Below, piece by piece: positions 32,682 through 39,782 of a DNA stretch of 39,782 nucleotides; the first letter of the stretch is position 1, and every line of letters starts with the position of its first letter. Where the stretch lies: assembly GCA_947463515.1 (NCBI GenBank), contig CANHRI010000022.1:1-39782 (forward strand), read 5' to 3'. A program made the position numbers and the translations under genes. A model generated the notes under the pieces. That model was not told the DNA's origin, ran no database searches, and worked only from the letters and a program-made list of their open reading frames with translations. Source of the stretch: Flavobacteriaceae bacterium (lineage in GTDB: Bacteria; Bacteroidota; Bacteroidia; Flavobacteriales; Flavobacteriaceae).

Positions 32682-35141
32682 TTGTCGTTACCCAACTATT
32701 TAATTGGTCTATTGTTACTGGCAGTGACCACAGTTTCCATGGCACAAACCGGAAAGATAACGGGTGTGGTTTTGGATGAAAACAACAAACCCATTGAAGG
32801 CGCCAACATATCCTATGATATGATTTCAGTGACTTCGGATTCCAACGGATTTTATGTGCTTGAAATTCCAGCCGACCGTAAGATTACCGTCCGTTTTAAA
32901 CACGTTGCTTTTAAGTCCATTACCGCCAATTTTCAGGTAAAACCTCAAGAGATTCTCGAATTTAACCCCGTAATGGATAGTGAGCAAGAACAACTCGAAG
33001 GGGTTGTCATCACTGGCGTACGTCCCCGAGCGCGCGGGATCATTAGTGTTGATCCACAAGTGGTAAGGCGTATACCTGGATTAAATGCGGGAGTCGAAAA
33101 TGTATTGAAAATTCTAGGGGCGAGTTCCAACAGCGACATGAGTTCGCAATACAGCGTTCGCGGGGGAAATTACGATGAAAATTTGGTGTATGTCAATGAA
33201 ATCGAAGTCTATCGTCCGTTTTTAATTCGCTCGGGTCAGCAAGAAGGATTGAGTTTTGTGAACAGTGATTTGACCCAGAAAATTGATTTTTTTGCAGGGG
33301 GATTTGAAGCGAAATACGGCGATAAAATGTCCTCGGTGCTTGACATAACCTACCGCAATCCAGAAAAGTTTGGCGCCTCTATGGAAGCGAGTTTTTTGGG
33401 TGGGGCTGTGTCGGCAGAAGGAATTTCAAAAGATAAAAAATGGAGTGCTATTGGTGGATTACGATACCGTGACAACTCTTTGCTCGTAAACAGCCAAGAA
33501 ACCCAAACCAATTTCCGTCCGCGTTTCATGGATGCTCAGGTGAATATCAATTTTATGCCGGGAGGCAAATGGAACCACAGCTTTCTTGGAAATGCTTCGT
33601 ACAATCGCTACAATTATCAGCCTTTGACGCGCCAAACGAATTTTGGTACCTTGGACGAACCCATAGCGTTACAGATTTTTTATGAAGGGCAAGAAGACGA
33701 CCGTTACCAAACCTTATTTGGCGCCTTTAAGTCGGTCTATCAAGCGAATGAAAATACCACGTATAAAATTATCGCTTCGGCCTTTCATACCCAAGAACAG
33801 GAATATTTCGATATTGATGCCTCGTATTTTTTGGGGGAAGTGGATGCCAACATTGGATCGGAAACCTTTGGAAATGTAACTTTTAACCGTGCTATTGGGT
33901 CGCAGTTGAATCATGCGCGTAACAACCTCGATGCTTTGATTATGAACTTTGAAATCAAGGGATCGCACAATGAAAATCGCAAGCATCGCTTTGATTGGGG
34001 GGCTAAGTTTACCCATGAGAATTTTAGAGATCGTTTGGTTGAATGGGAAGTCATTGACTCGGCCGGTTTCTCTATTAATCCGCCGGTGGTTGATATTCCC
34101 AATGATCAGCCGTACAATCCTTATGTGGGACCCTTGGTTCCTTTTCAAAACGTGCGTGCCACCAATTTTGTGGATATCAACCGTCTTTCGGCGTTTGCGC
34201 AATGGAACACCCGAACACGCGTTCGACGGGGCATGTTGTATGCTACGGCAGGAGTTCGTGCGCACAATTGGACCGTTTCGGGGCGTGGCCTTGAAACCGT
34301 AACGCAAACCGTATTCAGTCCCCGTGTGCAACTCGCCTACAAGCTCGACAACAAAGACATGTTGTTCCGATTTTCGACAGGATTTTATTACCAGCCCCCC
34401 TTTTACAGGGAGTTACGCGATATGAGTGGGGTGGTACAACCGCGGGTGAAAGCCCAACAATCCCTGCATTTTGTGTTGGCCAATGATTACGGGTTTACGA
34501 TGTGGAATCGTCCATTTAAATTGGTTTCGGAATTGTATTACAAGGCCATGGATGATGTCAATACGTATACGTTGGAGAATGTACGTATTCGTTACCGAGC
34601 CAATAACGATGCAGTGGCGTATGCTTACGGATTGGATGTTCGTTTGAACGGTGAGTTTGTCAAAGGCACCGAATCGTGGTTTACCTTTGGGTATATGAAA
34701 ACCGAGGAGAATCAAAACAATCGCGGCTATATTGCGCGTCCCACTGATCAACGGCTGAAGTTTGGGATCTTGTTCCAAGACTATATGCCTAATATTCCGA
34801 ATGTGAAAATCTACATGAATATTGTGTATAACACAGGTTTACCGGGAGGTTCCCCTTCGTATGCCGATGCCTATGTTTATCAAACGCGTTTACGTGATTA
34901 TCGTCGGGCGGATGTGGGATTCTTTTATGTGTTTACTGAGCGTAACGCACAACGTCCTGCTAGCCATTGGTTGCGCAAGTTCCAAGATTTGTCGTTGGGA
35001 TTTGAGGTTTTTAATATGTTTAACAACCAGAATGCTATTACCAATACTTGGGTGCGCGATGCTTACACTAAAAATCAATATGGAATTCCTAATTTTATGA
35101 CGACGCGTGTGTTCAATCTCCGATTGACGGCTCGTCTCTAA
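32682..35141 (+). CDS. TonB-dependent outer-membrane receptor
   Basis: An 819-residue receptor. Signal peptide 1-21 (LLLLAVTTVSMAQ), CarboxypepD_reg-like domain about 22-100 (GKITGVVLDENNKPIEGANI), plug domain about 105-225 (EGVVITG, YSVRGGNYDENLVYVNEIEV, FFAGGFEAKYGDKMSSVLDI), then a 22-strand-type barrel ending FMTTRVFNLRLTARL. It imports an unknown ligand using TonB energy. No SusD gene is adjacent, so it is not a typical Sus pair. No ATG exists between the in-frame stop of the M23 gene (32673-32675) and the signal peptide: the only codons are CTC ATT TTG, so the start is TTG 32682 or ATT 32679. The first ATG is after the signal peptide's core. Confidence 0.92.
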   Translation: MSLPNYLIGLLLLAVTTVSMAQTGKITGVVLDENNKPIEGANISYDMISVTSDSNGFYVLEIPADRKITVRFKHVAFKSITANFQVKPQEILEFNPVMDSEQEQLEGVVITGVRPRARGIISVDPQVVRRIPGLNAGVENVLKILGASSNSDMSSQYSVRGGNYDENLVYVNEIEVYRPFLIRSGQQEGLSFVNSDLTQKIDFFAGGFEAKYGDKMSSVLDITYRNPEKFGASMEASFLGGAVSAEGISKDKKWSAIGGLRYRDNSLLVNSQETQTNFRPRFMDAQVNINFMPGGKWNHSFLGNASYNRYNYQPLTRQTNFGTLDEPIALQIFYEGQEDDRYQTLFGAFKSVYQANENTTYKIIASAFHTQEQEYFDIDASYFLGEVDANIGSETFGNVTFNRAIGSQLNHARNNLDALIMNFEIKGSHNENRKHRFDWGAKFTHENFRDRLVEWEVIDSAGFSINPPVVDIPNDQPYNPYVGPLVPFQNVRATNFVDINRLSAFAQWNTRTRVRRGMLYATAGVRAHNWTVSGRGLETVTQTVFSPRVQLAYKLDNKDMLFRFSTGFYYQPPFYRELRDMSGVVQPRVKAQQSLHFVLANDYGFTMWNRPFKLVSELYYKAMDDVNTYTLENVRIRYRANNDAVAYAYGLDVRLNGEFVKGTESWFTFGYMKTEENQNNRGYIARPTDQRLKFGILFQDYMPNIPNVKIYMNIVYNTGLPGGSPSYADAYVYQTRLRDYRRADVGFFYVFTERNAQRPASHWLRKFQDLSLGFEVFNMFNNQNAITNTWVRDAYTKNQYGIPNFMTTRVFNLRLTARL

Positions 35142-35153
35142 ATTGAAGTGCTT

Positions 35154-35876
35154 ATGAAACGATTGACTTTTGCCTTGTCACTAGTACTTTTGGTGGGTTG
35201 TAAAGAAACCCCACCGCAACCAAAAGTAATTTATTCCAAAAGTTCGACTCCCAAAACGGAAGCGAAAAAAGACGGTACGTTACTAACCTTGTGCGATTTA
35301 CCGGTGCAATTTCCAGGCACCTCGGTGTTGTTATTTCCGGTGGGGGAGGTGGCTTTGAACGAGGGGAGTAAAGGTGGAGCGGACTTCAGCAGTAGTCGCT
35401 ATGACAGCGGAGTAAGTTATCAAGTATCGAATACGAGTGAGTTTGAAATTGCAGGCAACCTCTCCAATGTCAAGTTTCAGGTAAGTCCTAAAGATTCATT
35501 GCGCCCCTTAACTGACAAACCGATTCGAATTGAGCGTATTGCCTATTTGCACGGTTTGGCCGAAAAAGGGAAAGCGAAACTCTTGGTCTATGAAGTACAA
35601 GACAACGATACCAATCAAGATGGGGTGGTCAATGCCAACGACATTCGCAGTTTGTATGTGAGTTCGCTTGAAGGTCAAAATTTTACCAAATTGACTACTG
35701 AATATCAGGAATTGATTGATTGGAATTGTTTGGATGGCTTAGGACGCTTGTATTTTCGGGCTATTGAAGATTTGAATAAAAACGGTGCTTTTGATAAAAA
35801 AGATAAAGTGCATTACTACTTTATTGATTTACTCAGTACTACTTGGACACCTCAAGAATACAATCCGCTGCCGTAG
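35154..35876 (+). CDS. Lipoprotein with two EF-hand/dockerin-like calcium loops
   Basis: A 240-residue protein from MKRLTFALSLVLLVGCKE; LVGC is a lipobox, so Cys16 would be lipidated. After a Thr/Lys-rich linker the body is beta-rich. Near the C-terminus are two acidic loops of EF-hand/dockerin type, DTNQDGVVNANDI and DLNKNGAFDKKDK, which probably bind calcium. I recognise no named family. It starts 12 bases after the TonB receptor stop, on the same strand, and ends at a terminator, so it is likely the last gene of the M23-receptor-lipoprotein unit and may be a surface partner of the receptor. Confidence 0.82.
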   Translation: MKRLTFALSLVLLVGCKETPPQPKVIYSKSSTPKTEAKKDGTLLTLCDLPVQFPGTSVLLFPVGEVALNEGSKGGADFSSSRYDSGVSYQVSNTSEFEIAGNLSNVKFQVSPKDSLRPLTDKPIRIERIAYLHGLAEKGKAKLLVYEVQDNDTNQDGVVNANDIRSLYVSSLEGQNFTKLTTEYQELIDWNCLDGLGRLYFRAIEDLNKNGAFDKKDKVHYYFIDLLSTTWTPQEYNPLP

Positions 35877-35889
35877 CGGATTTTTTTTT
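35862..35889 (+). terminator. Terminator overlapping the lipoprotein stop codon
   Basis: AATCCGCT / AGCGGATT (35862-35869 with 35875-35882) with a 5-base loop is followed by T to 35889. The TAG stop (35874-35876) lies inside the hairpin, so a ribosome finishing the gene would cover its left arm. Confidence 0.85.
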
Positions 35890-35903
35890 GAAAATGGGTG
35901 TTG

Positions 35904-35988
35904 GTTTTCAGCCCCGGGCGCAACGGCATCCTTTGGGGTTTAGCCCAAAGATACAGTGGAGCACGGGAGTGGGTGAGTGCTTGAAAAC
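35904..35988. repeat. GC-rich palindromic intergenic element
   Basis: The block is closed by GTTTTCA (35904-35910) and TGAAAAC (35982-35988). Inside are AGCCCCGGGCGCAACGGCAT, then CCTTTGGGGTTTAGCCCAAAGA forming a hairpin (parts shown), and ATACAGTGGAGCACGGGAG. From memory, related elements with GCCCCG...GCGGCATCCTTT and AAAGATA(T/C)AG(C/T)GGA blocks are frequent between Flavobacterium genes. It is non-coding and lies between convergent genes. Confidence 0.6.
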
Positions 35989-36021
35989 AGGGCTTCTTGC
36001 TGCCTAAAAAAAGAATGGGAC

Positions 36022-37851
36022 TTAGTCAAAACTCTGTAGCGTCACTAATTTGGCATACGTGCCTTCCAGCGCCATGAGTTCGGCGTGGTTGCCTTGCTCG
36101 ATGATTTCGCCTTTGTGCAGCACCACGATGGTATCGGCGTTTTGAATGGTCGATAAACGATGGGCGATGACAATAGAGGTGCGGTTTTGCATCATATTTT
36201 CGAGGGCAATCTGAACCGCTTTTTCACTTTCGGTATCGAGGGCTGAAGTGGCCTCATCGAGAATCATGATGGGTGAGTTTTTAAGTACAGCGCGGGCTAT
36301 AGAAATCCGTTGTTTTTGTCCTCCAGAAAGTTTTCCCCCCGCATCTCCGATATTTGTTTGGAGTCCCAAGGGCAATTCCATCACAAAATCATAGGCATTA
36401 GCGACTTGCAACGCATGAATTAATTCGGCTTCTGTGGCTTCGGGTTTTCCGATGCGCAGGTTGTTTTCGATGGTATCATTGAATAAAATCGAATCTTGGG
36501 TAACCAAGCCCATTAAACGACGCAGGGCATGGATGTTCATGGTTTTGATGTCAACGCCATCGATGGCAATTTTACCTTCGTTGACATCATAAAAGCGGGT
36601 GAGCAGGTTGGCCAACGTACTTTTTCCGCTACCCGATTGTCCAACCAAGGCTACGGTTTTTCCTTTGGGAATGGTCAGTGAAAAGTTTTTGAGTACACGT
36701 TCGTCTTGGTAACCAAAGTTGACATGGGATAAGGTTATGTTGTCGGTGAAGTCGGACTTCTGTACCGCATTGGGTTCAGAGTTCACGGTATTTTCTTCTT
36801 CGAGCACTTCAAAAACCCGTTCGGCGGCGGCAATTCCGTTTTTCACGGCATAGGAGGCTTTGGAAATCGCTTTGGCTGGGGTTAGAATGTTGTACGCCAA
36901 TCCCATAAACGACAGGAATACGGGGCCCGACAAGGATTTGTCAACCAACACCAGCGTTCCTCCATAGACGAGTAAAACGGCTATCGTTATGATGCCGAGT
37001 AATTCACTCAAAGGCGAGGCGAGGTTATTTTTCTTCCCGATTTTATTGGAGAGCACTAAAAGGCGGTGCACGGATTGTTCGAAGCGGCTTTTGAAGTTCT
37101 CTTCGGCCGTGTAGCTTTTGACCACTTTGAGTCCGGTGAGCGTTTCTTCCAACAGCGAAATAAGGTATCCTGCTTCGTTTTGGGCGCGTAGGGATTGTGA
37201 TTTGAGACTTTTTCCAATCAACGAAATGATAAATCCAGCGATGGGAATGAAGATAAAGACAAACAGGGTGAGTTTCCAACTGATGGTAAACATCATAATG
37301 ATGGAGAAAATGATGGTGAGCGGCTCTTTGATGATCAGTTCCAGCACCATAAAAAAGGAATTTTGCATTTCACCTACATCGCCTAGCATTCGCGTCATAA
37401 CGTCGCCTTTTCGTTTTTCGGAAAAAAATGAAATTGGGAGGGAAATGATTTTTTGATACATTTCGTTGCGAATGGTAGCCATGACATTGGTGCGCAAATG
37501 CATCATGTGGTAGGAGGCCATGTACCCGGCAATGTTTTTCAGTAAAAACGTAACAATGACAATCGAAACAACCAAGAAAAGGGCATTTTGAGGTGTGCCC
37601 GAGTCGGTGAATTGTGTGACTTTATAGTACAAAAGATTCTCGAGGTAGTCCTTTGCCCCTGAAATATTGGTATAGACAGGCGCCTCGTAGACCTTTTTCG
37701 TTTGGTCAAAAAGAACGTTCATCATGGGGATAAGCGTAATAAAGGACAACGTTCCAAATAACGCATAGAGAATGTTGTAAATAACATTCCCTACCACATG
37801 ATGTTTGAAGGGGTAGATGTACGGTTTTAGTTTGTGGATGATTTCTTTCAT
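36022..37851 (-). CDS. ABC exporter, fused permease-ATPase (MsbA-like)
   Basis: A 609-residue half-transporter from MKEIIHKLKPYIYPF; its ATG overlaps the preceding gene's TGA by 4 bases (ATGA). Six membrane segments occupy about 15-310. The ATPase domain has Walker A LVGQSGSGKSTL (about 392-403), signature LSGGQKQR, Walker B IMILDEATSALD and the switch His in IVIAHRLST. Length and order match MsbA-type lipid or drug exporters that work as homodimers. Coupling to a phosphohexomutase and a nearby glycosyltransferase suggests a role in envelope polysaccharide or lipid export, but this is inference. Confidence 0.92.
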   Translation of the reverse strand: MKEIIHKLKPYIYPFKHHVVGNVIYNILYALFGTLSFITLIPMMNVLFDQTKKVYEAPVYTNISGAKDYLENLLYYKVTQFTDSGTPQNALFLVVSIVIVTFLLKNIAGYMASYHMMHLRTNVMATIRNEMYQKIISLPISFFSEKRKGDVMTRMLGDVGEMQNSFFMVLELIIKEPLTIIFSIIMMFTISWKLTLFVFIFIPIAGFIISLIGKSLKSQSLRAQNEAGYLISLLEETLTGLKVVKSYTAEENFKSRFEQSVHRLLVLSNKIGKKNNLASPLSELLGIITIAVLLVYGGTLVLVDKSLSGPVFLSFMGLAYNILTPAKAISKASYAVKNGIAAAERVFEVLEEENTVNSEPNAVQKSDFTDNITLSHVNFGYQDERVLKNFSLTIPKGKTVALVGQSGSGKSTLANLLTRFYDVNEGKIAIDGVDIKTMNIHALRRLMGLVTQDSILFNDTIENNLRIGKPEATEAELIHALQVANAYDFVMELPLGLQTNIGDAGGKLSGGQKQRISIARAVLKNSPIMILDEATSALDTESEKAVQIALENMMQNRTSIVIAHRLSTIQNADTIVVLHKGEIIEQGNHAELMALEGTYAKLVTLQSFD

Positions 37852-39578
37852 GCGTCTAAGCCCATATCGGCGATACAATTTTTAATCTTTTCGTCCAAAA
37901 TGGCTTCCACAGCTCCTATTTCTTCCAATGAAGCGAGAGGCTCATTAACGCTGAAATAAAATTTGATTTTGGGTTCGGTACCACTGGGACGGGCACAGAT
38001 CTTACTACCATCTTCCAAATAGTAAATCAATACGTTGGATTTGGGGATGGTCAGGTCAAATTCGCTTCCGTTTAACACATCACGTCCTTTGGAGGTTTCA
38101 TAGTCTTCGATACACACGATCCGTTGACCATTGATTTCGGCTACCGGATTTTGACGCATATCGATCATCATTTGGTTGATTTCTTGCAGGCCTGAGATTC
38201 CTTTTTTGGTGAGCGAAATAAGATGTTCTTTATAGTATCCGTGATCGAGGTAAAGGTTTAGCAACTCTTGGTAGAGGGAACTGCCAGCGGCTTTGGCTTG
38301 AGCGGCAATTTCGCAGACCAAAAGGGTAGCTCCTACCGCATCTTTGTCGCGTACCGCATCACCGACCATGTATCCGAAACTTTCTTCACCGCCACCGATA
38401 AATTGAAGTTCGGGGAAATCTTTGATGAATTTGGCAATCCATTTGAATCCAGTCAACCCCACTTTGCATTCCACGTCGTAAGCCGAGGCCAATTCTAGCA
38501 TCATTGGAGTAGACACGATGGTGGAGCCGATAAATTGTTTGCCGTTGATTTTTCCAGCGCGTTTCCATTGCTCCAAGAGGTAGGCGGTCATGATGATCAT
38601 GGTTTGGTTTCCGTTTAACAATACCATTTCGTTTTGCGTATTGCGCACGGCCACGCCAAGGCGGTCGGAGTCGGGATCGGTTCCAATCACGATATCGGCG
38701 CCAATCTCGTGGGCCAAATGCAACGCCATGGTGAGCGCTTCAGGCTCTTCGGGATTGGGTGACTTTACGGTTGGGAAATCGCCATTGGGTTCGGCTTGTT
38801 CTTTTACAATATTTAAATCGGTATAGCCTGCAGCGGTTAACACAGCAGGAATCGCTTTGATGGAAGTTCCGTGAAGCGAAGTATAGACAATTTTGAGACC
38901 TTCTCGAGCTTCTTTTGGAGTGTTGAAACTCGCGTTGGCTAGGGTAGAAGCTACGAATGCCTCATCGATAGCGCTGTCGATGTATTCGATTAAATCGGCA
39001 TTGGCGTCAAATTGAATCGCATCGTAACGCACATTTTCAATCACTTCAATAATGGCTTCATCTTGGGGCGGTACTAATTGTCCGCCGTCTTGCCAATACA
39101 CTTTATATCCGTTGTATTCGGGGGGATTGTGCGAGGCTGTCAAAACGATACCTGCATGGCATTGTAAATGTTTAAGTGCAAAGGAGAGTTCGGGCGTGGG
39201 TCGCATCTCGGAAAACAAGTATACGTGTATCCCATTAGCCGAAAAGACATCGGCAACTACTTTGGCTAAGGTATCACTGTTGTGGCGACAATCGAAGGCG
39301 ATAACCACTTTGAGTGCTTCACCTGGGAATGATTGTTTTAAATAATCCGATAGTCCTTGGGTATTTTTTCCAAGGGTGTAGCGGTTGATACGGTTGGTTC
39401 CAACGCCCATGATGCCGCGCATTCCGCCGGTTCCAAATTCTAAGTTTTTATAGAAACTTTCTTCCAATTCTTTCGGATTGGATACCATCATTTCTCGAAT
39501 GGCCGCTTGAGTGGCCTCGTCAAAGGTTGGGGTCAACCATTCGTTTACTTTATTTACTAAGGAGGGTTCCATAGGCAT
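37848..39578 (-). CDS. Phosphoglucomutase/phosphomannomutase
   Basis: A 576-residue alpha-D-phosphohexomutase that interconverts hexose 1- and 6-phosphates. The active-site serine is Ser149 in LTASHNPPEYNGYKV. The metal loop is DPDSDRLG, the sugar-binding loop is GGGEESFGY and the phosphate-binding loop RPSGTEPKIKFY is at the C-terminus. The size (576) and the N-terminal FGTGGMRGIMGVGTNRINRY place it in the PgcA-like group rather than the 450-residue ManB/GlmM group. ATG 39578 or 39572 may be used. It provides sugar phosphates for nucleotide-sugar synthesis and is coupled to the downstream ABC exporter. Confidence 0.94.
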   Translation of the reverse strand: MPMEPSLVNKVNEWLTPTFDEATQAAIREMMVSNPKELEESFYKNLEFGTGGMRGIMGVGTNRINRYTLGKNTQGLSDYLKQSFPGEALKVVIAFDCRHNSDTLAKVVADVFSANGIHVYLFSEMRPTPELSFALKHLQCHAGIVLTASHNPPEYNGYKVYWQDGGQLVPPQDEAIIEVIENVRYDAIQFDANADLIEYIDSAIDEAFVASTLANASFNTPKEAREGLKIVYTSLHGTSIKAIPAVLTAAGYTDLNIVKEQAEPNGDFPTVKSPNPEEPEALTMALHLAHEIGADIVIGTDPDSDRLGVAVRNTQNEMVLLNGNQTMIIMTAYLLEQWKRAGKINGKQFIGSTIVSTPMMLELASAYDVECKVGLTGFKWIAKFIKDFPELQFIGGGEESFGYMVGDAVRDKDAVGATLLVCEIAAQAKAAGSSLYQELLNLYLDHGYYKEHLISLTKKGISGLQEINQMMIDMRQNPVAEINGQRIVCIEDYETSKGRDVLNGSEFDLTIPKSNVLIYYLEDGSKICARPSGTEPKIKFYFSVNEPLASLEEIGAVEAILDEKIKNCIADMGLDA

Positions 39579-39617
39579 TTTAAACGTATTGTAAGCTTGT
39601 GTTAGGTGTTGAATGAA

Positions 39618-39782
39618 TTACCGTTCTTCGGCAATTTTGTAGCGCTCTTCGTTGTTTTTGGTGCGTAGGATAATTTCGCCAAGAAATCCCGCCAAAAAGA
39701 GTTGCGTACCAATAATCATCGAAGTAAGGGCAATGTAAAATAAAGGGTTATCGGTGACCAAAATCGTATGGAAACCGGTGTA
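39618..39782 (-). CDS. GT2-family glycosyltransferase, C-terminal end
   Basis: The last 54 codons of a minus-strand gene that starts beyond the window; stop TAA at 39618-39620. The visible part contains TDNPLFYIALTSMIIGTQLF, LAGFLGEIILRTKNNEERY and KIAEER: a membrane helix, a re-entrant hydrophobic part and a short charged tail. This pattern is that of the membrane tail of DPM1/GtrB-type glycosyltransferases that build polyprenyl-linked sugars at the inner membrane. It lies 39 bases upstream of the phosphohexomutase, in the same direction. The catalytic domain is not visible, so the family call is tentative. Confidence 0.65.
   Translation of the reverse strand, partial: YTGFHTILVTDNPLFYIALTSMIIGTQLFLAGFLGEIILRTKNNEERYKIAEER

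Noticed and set aside
1..39782. CRISPR array, rRNA genes or IS elements
   Set aside because: I saw no regularly spaced repeats of CRISPR type, no rRNA-like sequence and no transposase.

Overview
The window looks like a stretch of chromosome from a Flavobacterium-like member of the Flavobacteriaceae (Bacteroidota). Support comes from a giant secreted protein with a type IX secretion (T9SS) sorting tail, a TonB-dependent receptor with a carboxypeptidase-regulatory-like N-domain, families largely confined to this phylum (DUF4290, DUF5686, the small START-like protein), many promoters of the Bacteroidota type (TTG about 20 bases before TAnnTTTG), and few Shine-Dalgarno sequences. Most of the window is ordinary core genome.

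Layout. 1-3210: end of prmC, a lone MacB/FtsX-type permease, a dispersed GC-rich repeat and hisS. 3239-8175: one very large T9SS-exported surface protein and its promoters. 8289-12070: a small genomic island inside a tRNA-Met gene, flanked by a 43-base duplication of the tRNA 3' half; it carries two co-directional genes for exported proteins (a cysteine-rich DnaJ-type zinc-finger protein and a TPR-like protein) and no recognisable integrase. 12246-20710: START-like protein, aminotransferase IV, YqgE, HU, fmt-recQ, a P-loop ATPase, DUF493, DUF4290 and murA. 20804-26313: TauE/SafE permease, DUF5686 protein, aroQ, an outer-membrane barrel protein and xerD. 26344-28375: a PAS histidine kinase overlapping a stand-alone receiver. 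28436-30851: rny, a structured RNA that is probably 6S RNA, zapA and a ZapB-like coiled-coil gene. 30987-35876: M23 peptidase, TonB-dependent receptor and lipoprotein, apparently one transcription unit. 36022-39782: lipid-type ABC exporter, phosphohexomutase and the end of a GT2 glycosyltransferase.

The most unusual region is the 3.7-kb island. The displaced tRNA end at 8289-8331 still has its own intrinsic terminator, while the intact tRNA at 12029-12102 has a different terminator inside the island boundary. The two tRNA ends differ at two bases that pair with each other in the T stem. Together these show a clean site-specific insertion that replaced the tRNA 3' end. The cargo pair is the best candidate for an undescribed system, and I do not assign it a function.

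Other points: a 20/21-base TCGAT direct repeat upstream of both the giant surface protein and the PAS kinase; MurA with Asp in place of the usual catalytic Cys (known in other bacteria to give fosfomycin insensitivity); a TonB-dependent receptor that appears to use a non-AUG start and follows the M23 gene in the same frame; and a 6S-like RNA beside zapA.
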